Of a stretch of 64,000 nucleotides of DNA, positions 32,023 to 41,346 are shown piece by piece. How positions within the stretch are numbered: position 1 is the stretch's first letter; each line of letters starts with the position of its first letter. Source of the DNA: Nitrospinaceae bacterium (GTDB lineage: Bacteria; Nitrospinota_A; UBA7883; JAJDBK01); contig JAJDBK010000043.1 in the NCBI GenBank assembly GCA_029261405.1, positions 1 through 64,000 of the forward strand, written 5' to 3'. The notes beneath the pieces were generated by a model. The model saw only the letters and a program-made list of their open reading frames with translations, ran no database searches and had not been told where the DNA came from. The translations under genes were made by a program, and so were the position numbers.

Positions 32023-32909
32023 CGAAACCCCATCAGTCTGAATTTACTGACTCCAGCGCTACTATCCGAGTTTCGCAGTAGTTTGTCGAGGATCAGGGAA
32101 AAACAGGCTGTTGTTTCTGTGTCCGGGTATTCGTTTACAAAGAGACGATTGTTTCTTGTGGAGTTTGCGACCCGCTCGTCTGAGGATATGTAGCCGAGAT
32201 ATTCGGTGTGGAACCCGTAAAACTTGCTGATGACTTCGCATATGGATGGCCCAAGAGCCTGATCATTATGGTCCTTTACCTGATTGACCAGAAGTTTAAT
32301 ATCCTTGTCAAAAGTCTCCTGTTCGATTCGGGCGCCTGCATCCGGGTCTTCCGCCGCGATTTTTTCCCTTATGGATTTGATTGCGCTTACAGGCGAGATC
32401 TCCATGTCGTACAGAATTGAAGATACTTCCATGAACTTTTCTTCGCCAATTATTCGTCGTAACTTTACCGCCGTCAGTTCCCTTAAAAAACGATAGACAA
32501 GTTCGATCGAGGCGGGTTCCGGTGTGGTAATAAGCACGGGCTGGTCCGCTCTGATAAAGTCTTCCATGTTTTTTTCGAGCAGGCCGGGGGCGAAATCGAG
32601 AGTAATGAAGTCGTACTCCGGTTTTTCTCTCTGAAGCAACTTGTGCAACGGTTCTCTTCCAAAACAAAAGGAGACAAATGAGAGCTTCCTGACAGATGTT
32701 TTACAGGGGCTTTTTTGCGGCGATTCTTCCCCGAACGCCGAATGCAGGTTGGGTGTCAGGACATCTGCGTCACAAGCCAGGGTGTGGCGCCCTTTAGAGG
32801 AGAGAAGCGCGCTTAAACCTGCTGTGAGGAAGGTTTTCCCCACTCCCCCTTTCGGTCCGGCAAAGGCCCAGATTACGGTGTTCCGTTTTCTACCCGGACT
32901 TTTAAACAT
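32019..32909 (-). CDS. MinD/ParA-like deviant Walker ATPase
   Basis: The 296-residue protein has the deviant Walker A loop GPKGGVGKTFLTAGLSALL and switch-like strands (ACDADVLTPNLHSAF, FITLDFAPG, then ITTPEPASIELVYRFLREL). It has the helical insertion and VNQVKDHNDQ block of the FlhG/MinD-like group. It could position flagella, pili or other polar structures by ATP-driven membrane or DNA association. It lacks an obvious C-terminal amphipathic targeting helix. It is paired with the HTH protein through a 4-base overlap. Not close enough to name as FlhG. Confidence 0.8.
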   Translation of the reverse strand: MFKSPGRKRNTVIWAFAGPKGGVGKTFLTAGLSALLSSKGRHTLACDADVLTPNLHSAFGEESPQKSPCKTSVRKLSFVSFCFGREPLHKLLQREKPEYDFITLDFAPGLLEKNMEDFIRADQPVLITTPEPASIELVYRFLRELTAVKLRRIIGEEKFMEVSSILYDMEISPVSAIKSIREKIAAEDPDAGARIEQETFDKDIKLLVNQVKDHNDQALGPSICEVISKFYGFHTEYLGYISSDERVANSTRNNRLFVNEYPDTETTACFSLILDKLLRNSDSSAGVSKFRLMGFR

Positions 32910-33009
32910 AGTTAGGTGGCCTGTATAATATGCGTTATAGTAGTGCGCCCCATGATACGGTATTGCTAATAAAAATCCAACTTTATCAGCGCTGACTTAA
33001 GGAAGATCA

Positions 33010-34185
33010 ATGTCCAAACCGTTCGACTCTACAACCAGGGTAGCTTTAGCGCCCAACGGGGAGGCTCCTGTGATTCTGGCGGTGGATGATGATGATTCGA
33101 ATCTCCATTTACTCAAAAGACCCATGACCAAGGAGGGGTACCGGTTACTGTTGGCCGATAGCGGCCCCAAAGCGCTGGAAATTCTCCTTTCAGAGCGGGT
33201 CGATCTGGTTCTCCTCGACTGGATGATGCCTGTAATGAGCGGTATAGAACTGTGCGAAAAGATCAGGTCTACAGACCGGATATGTCACATTCCAGTAATA
33301 ATGGTCACCGCCAGAACTTCAACGGAAGATCTCTCCACGGCCCTTGAGGCTGGCGCCAGCGATTTTATCCGTAAACCGGTTGACCGACAGGAGTTAAAGG
33401 CCAGAGTCAGAGCCGGATTGCGGGAATATTTTGTCAGAATGCAGCTTGCCGCCGCAAACGAGAGGTTAAGTGAGCTTAACAGAATGAAGAACGATTTCCT
33501 CTCGGTAGCCTCTCATGATCTCCGTTCCCCCCTGACCGCCATCTACGGTTTCGCCACGGCGATCCTTGACGGTTCTGTAGGGGAGAAGCCGTCGGCAAAA
33601 CAGGTTCATCCTCTTGAAATAATACGCAAGTCCGCCACACGACAACTCAAGCTGATAGATAGTCTGCTCGATATCGCGAGAATCGAGGCCGGTTCCTTTA
33701 ACCTCGAAAGGGGGGAGATAAACCTGAATAAGGTGGTGAGAGAATGTGTAGACTCGATGATGTCAATCGCCACCATGAAGCGGGTGGAGATGACTTTTGT
33801 TGCGCCGGAAGAGGAGATAACCATTTTTGCCGATGACGCAAAGCTCTCCCAGGTGTTTAATAACCTTATCAGCAACGCTGTAAAGTTCACACCGTCTGGA
33901 GGAGCCGTGACCCTGACTCTTTCCCGGGGGGGAGGCGGTGACGTTACGGTTTCTGTTCGTGATACGGGTGTCGGTATCTCGCATGATAAGATCGAAGACG
34001 TATTCGGCAGGTTTTCGGACGCTCAAAGAACCGGAACAGCCGGAGAGAAGGGAACCGGTCTCGGACTATCGATAGTGAAAAATGTAGTTGAACTTCACGG
34101 TGGCGGTATGCGTTTGGAGAGTGCCCTCGGGAAAGGGAGCTGTTTTTTCGTTACCCTGCCTTGCCACGATCGGAAGCTGGTTTAA
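33010..34185 (+). CDS. Receiver-histidine kinase hybrid (cytoplasmic)
   Basis: Domain order is receiver (about residues 20-140: ILAVDDDDSN, acceptor Asp in LVLLDWMMPVMSG, RKPVDRQEL), then HisKA (FLSVASHDLRSPLTAI, about 160-230) and a HATPase (NLISNAVKFTPSGG, DTGVGISHDKI, GTGLGLSIVKN). All boxes are intact. There is no membrane segment, so it senses through its receiver or a partner protein. The output partner is not adjacent. It is followed by the DUF748 gene after 4 bases, so the pair may be co-expressed. The ATG at 33010 has AAGGAAG upstream. Confidence 0.92.
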   Translation: MSKPFDSTTRVALAPNGEAPVILAVDDDDSNLHLLKRPMTKEGYRLLLADSGPKALEILLSERVDLVLLDWMMPVMSGIELCEKIRSTDRICHIPVIMVTARTSTEDLSTALEAGASDFIRKPVDRQELKARVRAGLREYFVRMQLAAANERLSELNRMKNDFLSVASHDLRSPLTAIYGFATAILDGSVGEKPSAKQVHPLEIIRKSATRQLKLIDSLLDIARIEAGSFNLERGEINLNKVVRECVDSMMSIATMKRVEMTFVAPEEEITIFADDAKLSQVFNNLISNAVKFTPSGGAVTLTLSRGGGGDVTVSVRDTGVGISHDKIEDVFGRFSDAQRTGTAGEKGTGLGLSIVKNVVELHGGGMRLESALGKGSCFFVTLPCHDRKLV

Positions 34186-34189
34186 ATAG

Positions 34190-37100
34190 ATGAACGAACA
34201 AGAGAGCGTACCTGAAAATAAGATCGACAAAGAGAAAGAAAAGTCAGCTACCATCGCCAAACCGGGGAAAAAGAGGAGGTGGTCACGCTTTGTATCCGGG
34301 GTAATCCTTTTGGCGGTTATCACCCTTTGGGTTCTGCCGTATGGGATCGGCTATGGTGTCAAGTGGGCCATTGAAACCAACGGCGCAGACTATGCGCTGG
34401 TCGATGATGTCGATTTCAACCCGTTTACCGGTGAACTGACCTTCCATAATCTTCAGGTGATAGCGGCGGGGAGGCGACTGCTGGGTGTTTCGGAGGCCCA
34501 TGTAACCTTCTCATGGATGCCGTTGTTTGAGCGCAAGTTTATTATTGAGCGGCTGGCTCTTCATGGTATCGACGCAACTGTTGAACGCCTGAAAGACGAC
34601 ACTTATCGAGGTGTACCAGCCTCTCCGGGCCAAAGTGATCAGGCCAAGGCTAAAGCGCCTGCGGAAAAACCGAATACGTTAAGCTGGGGTGTGGGAGTAA
34701 AAGCGTTCTATACCCGTGGCGTAACATTCAAATATGTCGAAAACAAGATCAGGACGACAATAAGCCTCGACTCCGGGAGAATAAGCGAGCTGGCTTCTTT
34801 TAAACCGGACTGGTCGTCGGTGGTGGATCTTGTGGGGAGGGTTAACGGTTCTCCTTTTGTCGTTAAAGCCGATCTTATTCCGTTCGCCGAAGGGCCAAAA
34901 GCTACGATCAATCTGAGCGTAAGGAATCTTGACTTATCGCCATTCGAGGAATTCGCCAAGCCGGGGCTATCCCGGTTGAGTGGATTCGCCGACGTTAACA
35001 TAACGCTTGATGTTACCTACAATGAAAGCGATGGCATACATCTGACCCAGAGCGGGAAAATCGGATTGCGCGACACCCTTATAAGTAATGACTCGATGAA
35101 GTTCACCCAGAAGAATTTCACTTTGTCGAGCAAGGCCGAATACAAAACGCTTGAGGGTATAGAGAGAATCAACCTGTCGGGGCTACTGGAGTCAAACGGG
35201 ATATCCGCCGAACATACAGCCTCTACGTTGACCAACGAAAAACTCTCTCTTGATTTTAATATCGACCTGGACAAATACAGCAACGGGAAACTGGTTATAA
35301 CGAAAAAGGGGAAACTCGTTCTTGAAGGTTTGTCGGCAAAAGATGATCGATTTGATGTTGAGGAGAAAAAACTTGTCTGGGACGGTGTGGTTCAGGCCAA
35401 AATTCCGGGATCGGATGGCGGTGATAAAGATGTGTCGATAACCGGACTGCTGGCAAGCTCCGGGTTTTCCGCTACCGGCGAAAACGGCTCCCTTTTACTA
35501 AACAATGACACAGCCTCCCTTGCCCTGAACCTGAAAGCCACCGCCACTACCGATGGCGCCCTAAGCCTGACCCAGAAGGGAATTCTCTCTATTGGCGAGA
35601 CATCAGCCATCAGTGACGGTAGGGATTTTTCCATGAAGACATTGAACTGGGATGGTTCCGTAAACGCAACCATCGCTGGAGAGGAAGGGGCGAAAAAAGT
35701 AGCCGTTAAAGGAAAAGTGGATGGTGGCGGTCTTGGAGCGTACCTGCCCGATGTTGAGAAGCTTCGCGCTGGTGTGGATGAGCTGTCGCTTGATCTCGAC
35801 CTTGATATGTCCCAGGAGAGCGATGGCGTAACCACGCTCCACCAGAAGGGTCGATTGCAGTTTGCTGGCGTGGAAGGGGAGAACGTAGCCGCGAAAATCA
35901 ACCCATCCCTGCTCTACTGGGACGGGGATATAAACCTTGAAACCGCAGGGGATGAGACTGCGCCCGAAGTTAAAGCTGTGGGAAGACTCGGTAGTGAAAA
36001 TTTAGCCGCTAAATATCATGAAGACAGCGCGAGTTATAAGGAGATGGTGTTCGATGGTGAGTTTGCTCATGGCTTAGCTGGCGTTGAGGTTACGGGCGAT
36101 CTGTTCGTAAAGGAAATTGGCGGTGAGAAACCGGGGGTGACCGGCCCTTCTTCGGTCGATACGGTCACTCTCTTCGGAATCAACGTGACACCAGAGCGTG
36201 AAGTGAAAATCACCGAAATCAATCTGGACAAGGTGAACGTGACCGATGTCACCGGCGATGAGAAGACCGGGACGAAAAAAGAACCATTGTTTGCGCTTGC
36301 GACAGCAAAAATAGCGAATCTCAAGTTTGCACAGGATGAAGGTCTCTATATCGAATCGGTCGGCTTGAGCGACGTAAAAGGACGGACGGTTCACAAGGCG
36401 GCTCCAGCAAAACCTCTGGAGGGTGAAAATGCACCTGCGCCGGAGGCAAAACCTGAAGAAAAAACTCCCGGCGGGCTGGCTGTCCGAATAGGGGATTTTA
36501 CAATTACAGGAGATAGCCATTTCGGATTTACCGATGAGAGTGTCACACCGGTCTATAAGGAGACGTTTTATATATCGACTGCCCAGTTAGAAGATATCGA
36601 TAGCTCCAACATTAAACAAGTGAGCGAATTTGTTTTAAAGGGCAAGATCGGCAAATATTCGACACTCGATCTTAAAGGGGACATAAAACCTTTCGCGAAA
36701 GATTTGTCCCTCAACCTTACAGGGAAAATAAACGGCCTCGACCTTCCGCCCCTATCGTCCTTCACGGTGAAAACTTTGGGTTACGACCTGACAAGTGGTC
36801 ATATGAACACCGATATTGATCTTAAGGTAGATGAAGGCCAACTGAAGGGGGATCTTAAGCTCCTGCTCAACAACCTCGAAGTCAATCCGGTGGACGAGGA
36901 ACTTATGAAAAGGCTGTCGGCCCACTTAACCATGCCTCTGGACGCCGCTTTATCGACCCTGAAGGATAACGACAACAACATAACGCTGACCTTGCCGTTC
37001 AAAGGGGATATCAATGATCCACAGTTCGACTTAAGCGATGTTATCAACACCGCCATGGGGAAGGCGATGCAGGCGGGGGCCATCAGTTATCTGAAATATG

Positions 37101-37576
37101 TCTTCCAGCCTTATGGAACCATGATTACAGTGGCGCAGTTTGTTGGAGAGGAACTCGCCAGGGTGAGGCTTGACCCCGTCTTGTTCAATCCTGCGGTGTC
37201 CGGTTTAAGCTCTGGGAATTTAAAGTATCTGGAGAAGCTTGGTACCCTTATGAAGGAGAGAAAGGAACTGCGGATAAAGGTTTGTGGTTACGCCACGGCG
37301 GCTGACCGGAAAGTGTTTGAAGAGCGTGCGATGCAAAAGTTCTCCGTTACGCCGACCGTGCCTACGAACGGTGGGAAGAGCGCCACTGAAGCGCCACCCG
37401 CGTCACCACCTGCGATAACTGACGAAGAGTTGCTTTCAATTGCGAACCAGCGTTCAACGATAATCAAGGATCATCTCGTGGAAAAATACGGGATCAAAGC
37501 CGAACGTCTTTTCCTGTGCAACCCGGTTATCGACAAGAGTAAAGAGGGTGAACCGAGAGTGGACCTCGAAATCTAA
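34190..37576 (+). CDS. DUF748 (AsmA-like) inner-membrane-anchored periplasmic protein
   Basis: The 1,128-residue protein starts with a charged cytoplasmic tail and one membrane segment (FVSGVILLAVITLWVLPYGIGY, about residues 37-58). The block DDVDFNPFTGELTFHNLQV is characteristic of DUF748. The middle (about residues 270-625) is built of tandem repeats of about 90 residues, seen as WDG starts exactly 90 codons apart at 35378, 35648 and 35918. The C-terminal part (FNPAVSGLSSGNLKYLEKLG through LRIKVCGYATAADRK) is the OmpA-like end found in the family. AsmA-like proteins bridge the envelope and are linked to lipid transport; for DUF748 this is by analogy. Ends overlapping the 3' end of the SGNH gene by 4 bases, convergently. 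Confidence 0.85.
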   Translation: MNEQESVPENKIDKEKEKSATIAKPGKKRRWSRFVSGVILLAVITLWVLPYGIGYGVKWAIETNGADYALVDDVDFNPFTGELTFHNLQVIAAGRRLLGVSEAHVTFSWMPLFERKFIIERLALHGIDATVERLKDDTYRGVPASPGQSDQAKAKAPAEKPNTLSWGVGVKAFYTRGVTFKYVENKIRTTISLDSGRISELASFKPDWSSVVDLVGRVNGSPFVVKADLIPFAEGPKATINLSVRNLDLSPFEEFAKPGLSRLSGFADVNITLDVTYNESDGIHLTQSGKIGLRDTLISNDSMKFTQKNFTLSSKAEYKTLEGIERINLSGLLESNGISAEHTASTLTNEKLSLDFNIDLDKYSNGKLVITKKGKLVLEGLSAKDDRFDVEEKKLVWDGVVQAKIPGSDGGDKDVSITGLLASSGFSATGENGSLLLNNDTASLALNLKATATTDGALSLTQKGILSIGETSAISDGRDFSMKTLNWDGSVNATIAGEEGAKKVAVKGKVDGGGLGAYLPDVEKLRAGVDELSLDLDLDMSQESDGVTTLHQKGRLQFAGVEGENVAAKINPSLLYWDGDINLETAGDETAPEVKAVGRLGSENLAAKYHEDSASYKEMVFDGEFAHGLAGVEVTGDLFVKEIGGEKPGVTGPSSVDTVTLFGINVTPEREVKITEINLDKVNVTDVTGDEKTGTKKEPLFALATAKIANLKFAQDEGLYIESVGLSDVKGRTVHKAAPAKPLEGENAPAPEAKPEEKTPGGLAVRIGDFTITGDSHFGFTDESVTPVYKETFYISTAQLEDIDSSNIKQVSEFVLKGKIGKYSTLDLKGDIKPFAKDLSLNLTGKINGLDLPPLSSFTVKTLGYDLTSGHMNTDIDLKVDEGQLKGDLKLLLNNLEVNPVDEELMKRLSAHLTMPLDAALSTLKDNDNNITLTLPFKGDINDPQFDLSDVINTAMGKAMQAGAISYLKYVFQPYGTMITVAQFVGEELARVRLDPVLFNPAVSGLSSGNLKYLEKLGTLMKERKELRIKVCGYATAADRKVFEERAMQKFSVTPTVPTNGGKSATEAPPASPPAITDEELLSIANQRSTIIKDHLVEKYGIKAERLFLCNPVIDKSKEGEPRVDLEI
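34990..36060 (+). repeat. Protein-level tandem repeats of about 90 residues inside the DUF748 gene
   Basis: The conserved element (T/H)QKGxLxxxG recurs as HLTQSGKIGL, VITKKGKLVL, SLTQKGILSI and TLHQKGRLQF, and WDG recurs three times with 270-base spacing. DNA identity between copies is low, so the duplication is old. Outer limits are approximate. Confidence 0.7.
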
Positions 37577-38796
37577 AGCAGGTTGTTGCTGGTCAGAAAG
37601 TTGTAATACGACCGTGCGATTACCCGGTTACCCTTCGCCGAGACGTGACCGTGGTAGAACGATTGTATATCCTCCAGCGATTCCGCCCTGGCTGTCAGTC
37701 CGTCGAGCGCATTGAACAGAATGTAATTCTTCGCCTTGCAATAATCGACGATTATCTGCAAATTCTCCGGGTTCTCATTCTGGGTGAACCGGTGGATGGC
37801 ATTGTCAAGAGTGGGAATCAACGTGATGATCGGTGTGGCTCCTTTCGCCGCTGACTCCTCTACAAACCTGTCGAAAATGGCGAACATGATTTTTGCGTAT
37901 TCCGATTTCCACAAGGTTACACGGTCCATAGGTCTTGGTACCATGTCATCGATACTTTTTCCATTCTTAGCGTAGATGACTTCGAGCCAGAAGTAGCGGT
38001 TGAAGAATATTCGTGTGTAGGGGAAAGAAAATGATGGGTATCCTTTCAGGTTAAACCAATAATCGTCTTTACCTATCTGTTTCAGGAACTTTGGATCGGT
38101 CAGTTTTACCATTTCGTCCCTGCTCCTGATCGGATTATCGACAAGATTAAGGTCACCCTCGCTGGTAAGTGTAAACTTCGGTTTTGTCATCGGTCCTGCG
38201 GTTCTTGGCCAGTAGAATTTGCGATAAACGTTTACAACCCGACAGATGTTCTCGCCGATGAGTCCAAGGGATACAAGTTTTGTATTTACTTTCGTGTAGT
38301 CCTTTGAAAACTTCAGGTAGGCCTGATCGGAGCCGTATCCGCCTACACCGAAGTTATAGACGTTTTTGCCAACGTATTCTGACAGATAGTGTTGCCACGT
38401 CTCCCCATCTTTCACCTGGTCACAATGGGTGAAGGAGTCTCCGAACGTTGCCATCAGGTCTTCGCCATACTCTTTTAATCGTGGCCGCTCCCCGAACCTG
38501 GTTCTGTAACTGCTGTCCCAGCCAAGGTCACGATCCCACGCTTTGGCAAGTTTCGGGATAATTTCTTTTGGAGCGAGGTAATTTTCTGTGTCGGCAAATG
38601 TGAACCGCTCTTTTGTCGCATGAAAAAATATCGCGCTACAGATTTCCACAGCCGAAAGGAGCAGGGTTGCCATAATCAGAAAGAAGGAGAAAGTTTTTAT
38701 TCCCGACCTGTTCCTGACCAGGATGATCCTGAAACGCAAACAGGTGTTGAGAAGGAAACAATCGAATTTTCTGGAGAGAATCGAAATGGTGGTCAA
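37573..38796 (-). CDS. Membrane-anchored SGNH/GDSL-like hydrolase or acyltransferase
   Basis: From a TTG at 38796 (TTGA overlap with the lectin gene) the protein has 407 residues; an ATG at 38673 is an alternative. A membrane segment (FSFFLIMATLLLSAVEICSAIF) precedes an SGNH-like fold. Block I is ATFGDSFTHCDQVKDG (Ser nucleophile), followed by NFGVGGYGSDQAYLKF (Gly), GLIGENICR (block III-like, Asn) and YHGHVSAKGNRVIA (block V, His). These are the expected catalytic features. Proteins of this type modify or de-acylate polysaccharides at the cell surface. Substrate unknown; the lectin partner suggests a glycan. Confidence 0.75.
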   Translation of the reverse strand: MTTISILSRKFDCFLLNTCLRFRIILVRNRSGIKTFSFFLIMATLLLSAVEICSAIFFHATKERFTFADTENYLAPKEIIPKLAKAWDRDLGWDSSYRTRFGERPRLKEYGEDLMATFGDSFTHCDQVKDGETWQHYLSEYVGKNVYNFGVGGYGSDQAYLKFSKDYTKVNTKLVSLGLIGENICRVVNVYRKFYWPRTAGPMTKPKFTLTSEGDLNLVDNPIRSRDEMVKLTDPKFLKQIGKDDYWFNLKGYPSFSFPYTRIFFNRYFWLEVIYAKNGKSIDDMVPRPMDRVTLWKSEYAKIMFAIFDRFVEESAAKGATPIITLIPTLDNAIHRFTQNENPENLQIIVDYCKAKNYILFNALDGLTARAESLEDIQSFYHGHVSAKGNRVIARSYYNFLTSNNLL

Positions 38797-39662
38797 CCGG
38801 CAAATTCCGCTATGTAGGCTTGCAACTTGTAATTTCCACTGTTGGAGATCCACTTGTTGCCCTGAAAGAGGTTTATCCTGTTGTTTTCATCACTCTTATC
38901 GCTTGACGGATGTCCATCGGCCCAGTTGTCGAAAGTTATAGGTTCACCATCGACCCAGACCCACCCTGTATCTTTGTCGGGGCTTCTTGACCCGCCTATC
39001 CAGGGGCCAAGGCTGTAGGGTCCGTGTTTAGACCAGTAACGGTCCTCGCCATCGACAAGCCGGTATATAAAATCGCTTTCGGCAACGCTTGAAATGGTGG
39101 CAAGGGTTCCGCCCAGTTTTTGCGAGGACACTACCGCCTCATCCCAGGTTACGCCGTTTTCCACTTCGATAACCTTGTAATAGTGACCGTTACCCCCTTT
39201 TTCAGGGGACCAGTAGTTTAAGTTGGAGGAGAGCCTTGCTCGTTTTGCCATCTCTTCGGTCGATTTTTCTATCCTGAGAAGCGATTCGCCGGTCTGACCG
39301 AGAATGTCGTCAAAAAGGGGTTTCATCCGCATGACAATGTTGTCCGCCGATGCGTGGGAGGGAGTCATGAAAGTTGTCAGTCCGAAAATCAACATCATTA
39401 CAAGCGCAAGGGCTAAAACTCCTGCGGTTACGGTCGAAATAAGGTTTTTGCCAGTAACCGATCGTGATGGCTCCGGGTATGGCAGACCAGCTTCGTCAAG
39501 TTTATTCAGCAGTTTATCTTTTTCGGAGGAGAGCTGTTCGAAGGCGGTATTAAGGTCTTTGTCGTGAACGATAATGCCCAGTTCTCGCGCAAACAGGTAA
39601 TATTCACCCTTATTACGCAAAAGTGTATAGGCGTAGTTGGTAACAGGTTTTTTATCAGACAT
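38793..39662 (-). CDS. Membrane-anchored C-type lectin-like domain protein
   Basis: The 289-residue protein has a cytoplasmic N-terminus of about 70 residues with a coiled stretch (FEQLSSEKDKLLNKLDEA). One membrane helix follows (LISTVTAGVLALALVMMLIFGL, about residues 75-96), then a short coiled linker and a C-type lectin-like domain (about 150-289). The lectin part shows YKVIEVENGVTWDEAVVSSQKLGGTL (split as TWDEAVVSSQKLGGTLATI), the motif LGPWIGGSR, GWVWVDGEPITFDNW and the C-terminal YIAEFAG. It probably binds glycan on the outer face of the inner membrane. It is co-translated with the SGNH protein. Confidence 0.8.
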   Translation of the reverse strand: MSDKKPVTNYAYTLLRNKGEYYLFARELGIIVHDKDLNTAFEQLSSEKDKLLNKLDEAGLPYPEPSRSVTGKNLISTVTAGVLALALVMMLIFGLTTFMTPSHASADNIVMRMKPLFDDILGQTGESLLRIEKSTEEMAKRARLSSNLNYWSPEKGGNGHYYKVIEVENGVTWDEAVVSSQKLGGTLATISSVAESDFIYRLVDGEDRYWSKHGPYSLGPWIGGSRSPDKDTGWVWVDGEPITFDNWADGHPSSDKSDENNRINLFQGNKWISNSGNYKLQAYIAEFAG

Positions 39663-39770
39663 ACCACAATCTCATTTTAACCACCGATGGCATTATGCTT
39701 CTACTCATATTGTGTGTCAACAAATCCCGCCAGGTAGAGGCTCAATTATTTTGTAAATCGGCAATTGGGG

Positions 39771-39776
39771 TATAAT
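39771..39776 (+). promoter_or_regulatory. TATAAT -10 box for the scpA operon
   Basis: A consensus TATAAT preceded by GGGG lies 28 bases before the scpA ATG at 39805. The expected start near 39783 leaves a short leader and excludes the upstream in-frame start at 39775. Confidence 0.5.
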
Positions 39777-39804
39777 GCTCGTTTTCCAAAAAATCTGTGG
39801 AGTC

Positions 39805-40581
39805 ATGCCGTACAAGGTAAAACTGGATGTTTTCGAGGGTCCGCTCGATCTTCTCCTTCATCTTATCAAGGAGAACGAGGTGGAGATCTACGACATCCCC
39901 ATCGCGCTTATCACTGAACAGTACCTCGAATATATGGAGCTGATGCAACACCTGAACCTTGAGCTTGCAGGTGATTACCTCTTGATGGCTTCCACCCTTG
40001 CATACCTGAAATCAAAGACTCTTCTGCCGAAACATGAGATCGAAGACGAACTAGCCGAGGATGAAGGGGTCGATCCGCATGAAGAGCTTGTGCATAAACT
40101 GGTCGAATACAAAAAGTTCAAGGAAGCGGCCTTGTCGCTAAAGGAACGTGAGCTTGACCAGTCCCAGGTCTTTACGAGAATCCCCTCCCAGTCCGATCAG
40201 CCAGGATCGTCCGACCTTTTGGTTGAAGTAAGTGTTTTCGAGCTTTTAAAATCTTTGCAGAAAATCCTGGACAGGATAGGGGAGAAGGGGAAAAGATTCA
40301 CGGTAACCTTGGAAGAGATATCGGTTACCGACAAACTGAACGAGTTGATGGAACGGCTCGAATCGACCGATTATGTGACGTTCGATTCCCTTTTTGAAGA
40401 CATTCGAACAAGTGGGGAGATCGTAGCCACCTTTCTGGCCATGTTAGAGTTGCTCAAGCTAAGACTCGTAAAGGCCCATCAGGCCGGAATCGGTGGCGAG
40501 ATATTAATATACAAAATTGTCGAGGATAACCCGAAACAGATTGAGTCCGAGTTCGACACCAAGGATAATGACGGAGATTAA
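39805..40581 (+). CDS. scpA: Segregation and condensation protein A
   Basis: ScpA is the kleisin that, with ScpB, closes the SMC ring in chromosome condensation. The family start YKVKLDVFEGPLDLLLHLI is clear, followed by EVEIYDIPIALITEQYLEYM and YLLMASTLAYLKSKTLLP. The C-terminal winged-helix part (TFLAMLELLKLRLVKAHQ) is also typical. I use the ATG at 39805 (258 residues), because the conserved part begins immediately and the promoter lies just upstream; the ribosome binding site is weak. scpB starts three bases after its stop. Confidence 0.93.
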   Translation: MPYKVKLDVFEGPLDLLLHLIKENEVEIYDIPIALITEQYLEYMELMQHLNLELAGDYLLMASTLAYLKSKTLLPKHEIEDELAEDEGVDPHEELVHKLVEYKKFKEAALSLKERELDQSQVFTRIPSQSDQPGSSDLLVEVSVFELLKSLQKILDRIGEKGKRFTVTLEEISVTDKLNELMERLESTDYVTFDSLFEDIRTSGEIVATFLAMLELLKLRLVKAHQAGIGGEILIYKIVEDNPKQIESEFDTKDNDGD

Positions 40582-40584
40582 AAG

Positions 40585-41346
40585 TTGGAAAACGACGAGA
40601 TAAAGGGGGTAATCGAAAATATTCTTTTCGTGTCGGACACACCGGTTACCCTGGAAAGTTTTACACAGCTTTTCGATGGAACCATAACTTCTGGAGAGAT
40701 AACCGACGCCCTTGAGGAATTAAAATCTGACTACGAGTCGCGAAGCCTTGCCATAACCGAGGTGGCCGAAGGTTTTCGGATTGAGACCAGACCCGATTAC
40801 GCCATATGGGTGACCCGGTTCTTCAAGATGGAACGGGGCCAGAAACTCGGCAGGGCGGCCCTTGAGGCGCTTGCCATTGCCGCCTACCGTCAACCGATTA
40901 CCAAGGCGGAGGTGGACGATATCCGTGGTGTCGATTCGGGCGGCGCCATGAGAGGTCTGGTAGATAAAAACCTTATCAAGTCGATGGGACGCCGGAAAAC
41001 GCCCGGAAAACCGATGATGTACGGTACGACAAAACGGTTTCTCGAATATTTCGGACTGGCAAAGCTCTCCGACCTGCCGACCATGGACGAATTCGAAAAA
41101 GAGATGGCCTCGGCGTTCCCGGAGGATACGCAGGAGTCGATGGTATTTAATGATGAAAACGAAGAATCTATCGGCGAGCTTGACCCCGAAACTTCTTTGG
41201 ATGATAAAGAGATAAACGAAGGCGATAAAATTGAAACAACACCCGGCCCGGAAACCGACACGAACCCGGAAACCGACATCGAAATCAACTCCGGCGCGGA
41301 CACCGAAACCGGTACGGACAATGACCGGGGAAATCCGGATTCATAA
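40585..41346 (+). CDS. scpB: Segregation and condensation protein B
   Basis: ScpB is the paired winged-helix partner of ScpA. Typical stretches are IENILFVSDTPVTLESFTQLF, which I read as ENILFVSDTPVTLESF, then IETRPDYAIWV, LEALAIAAYRQPITKAEVDDIRG (split as ALAIAAYRQPITKAEVDDIRG less one) and LVDKNLIKSMGRRKTPGKP. The start is TTG at 40585 with GGAG upstream. The last 80 residues are an acidic, Thr/Glu/Asp-rich low-complexity tail (ETDTNPETDIEIN), which is not part of the conserved fold and overlaps rluB in another frame. Confidence 0.93.
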   Translation: MENDEIKGVIENILFVSDTPVTLESFTQLFDGTITSGEITDALEELKSDYESRSLAITEVAEGFRIETRPDYAIWVTRFFKMERGQKLGRAALEALAIAAYRQPITKAEVDDIRGVDSGGAMRGLVDKNLIKSMGRRKTPGKPMMYGTTKRFLEYFGLAKLSDLPTMDEFEKEMASAFPEDTQESMVFNDENEESIGELDPETSLDDKEINEGDKIETTPGPETDTNPETDIEINSGADTETGTDNDRGNPDS

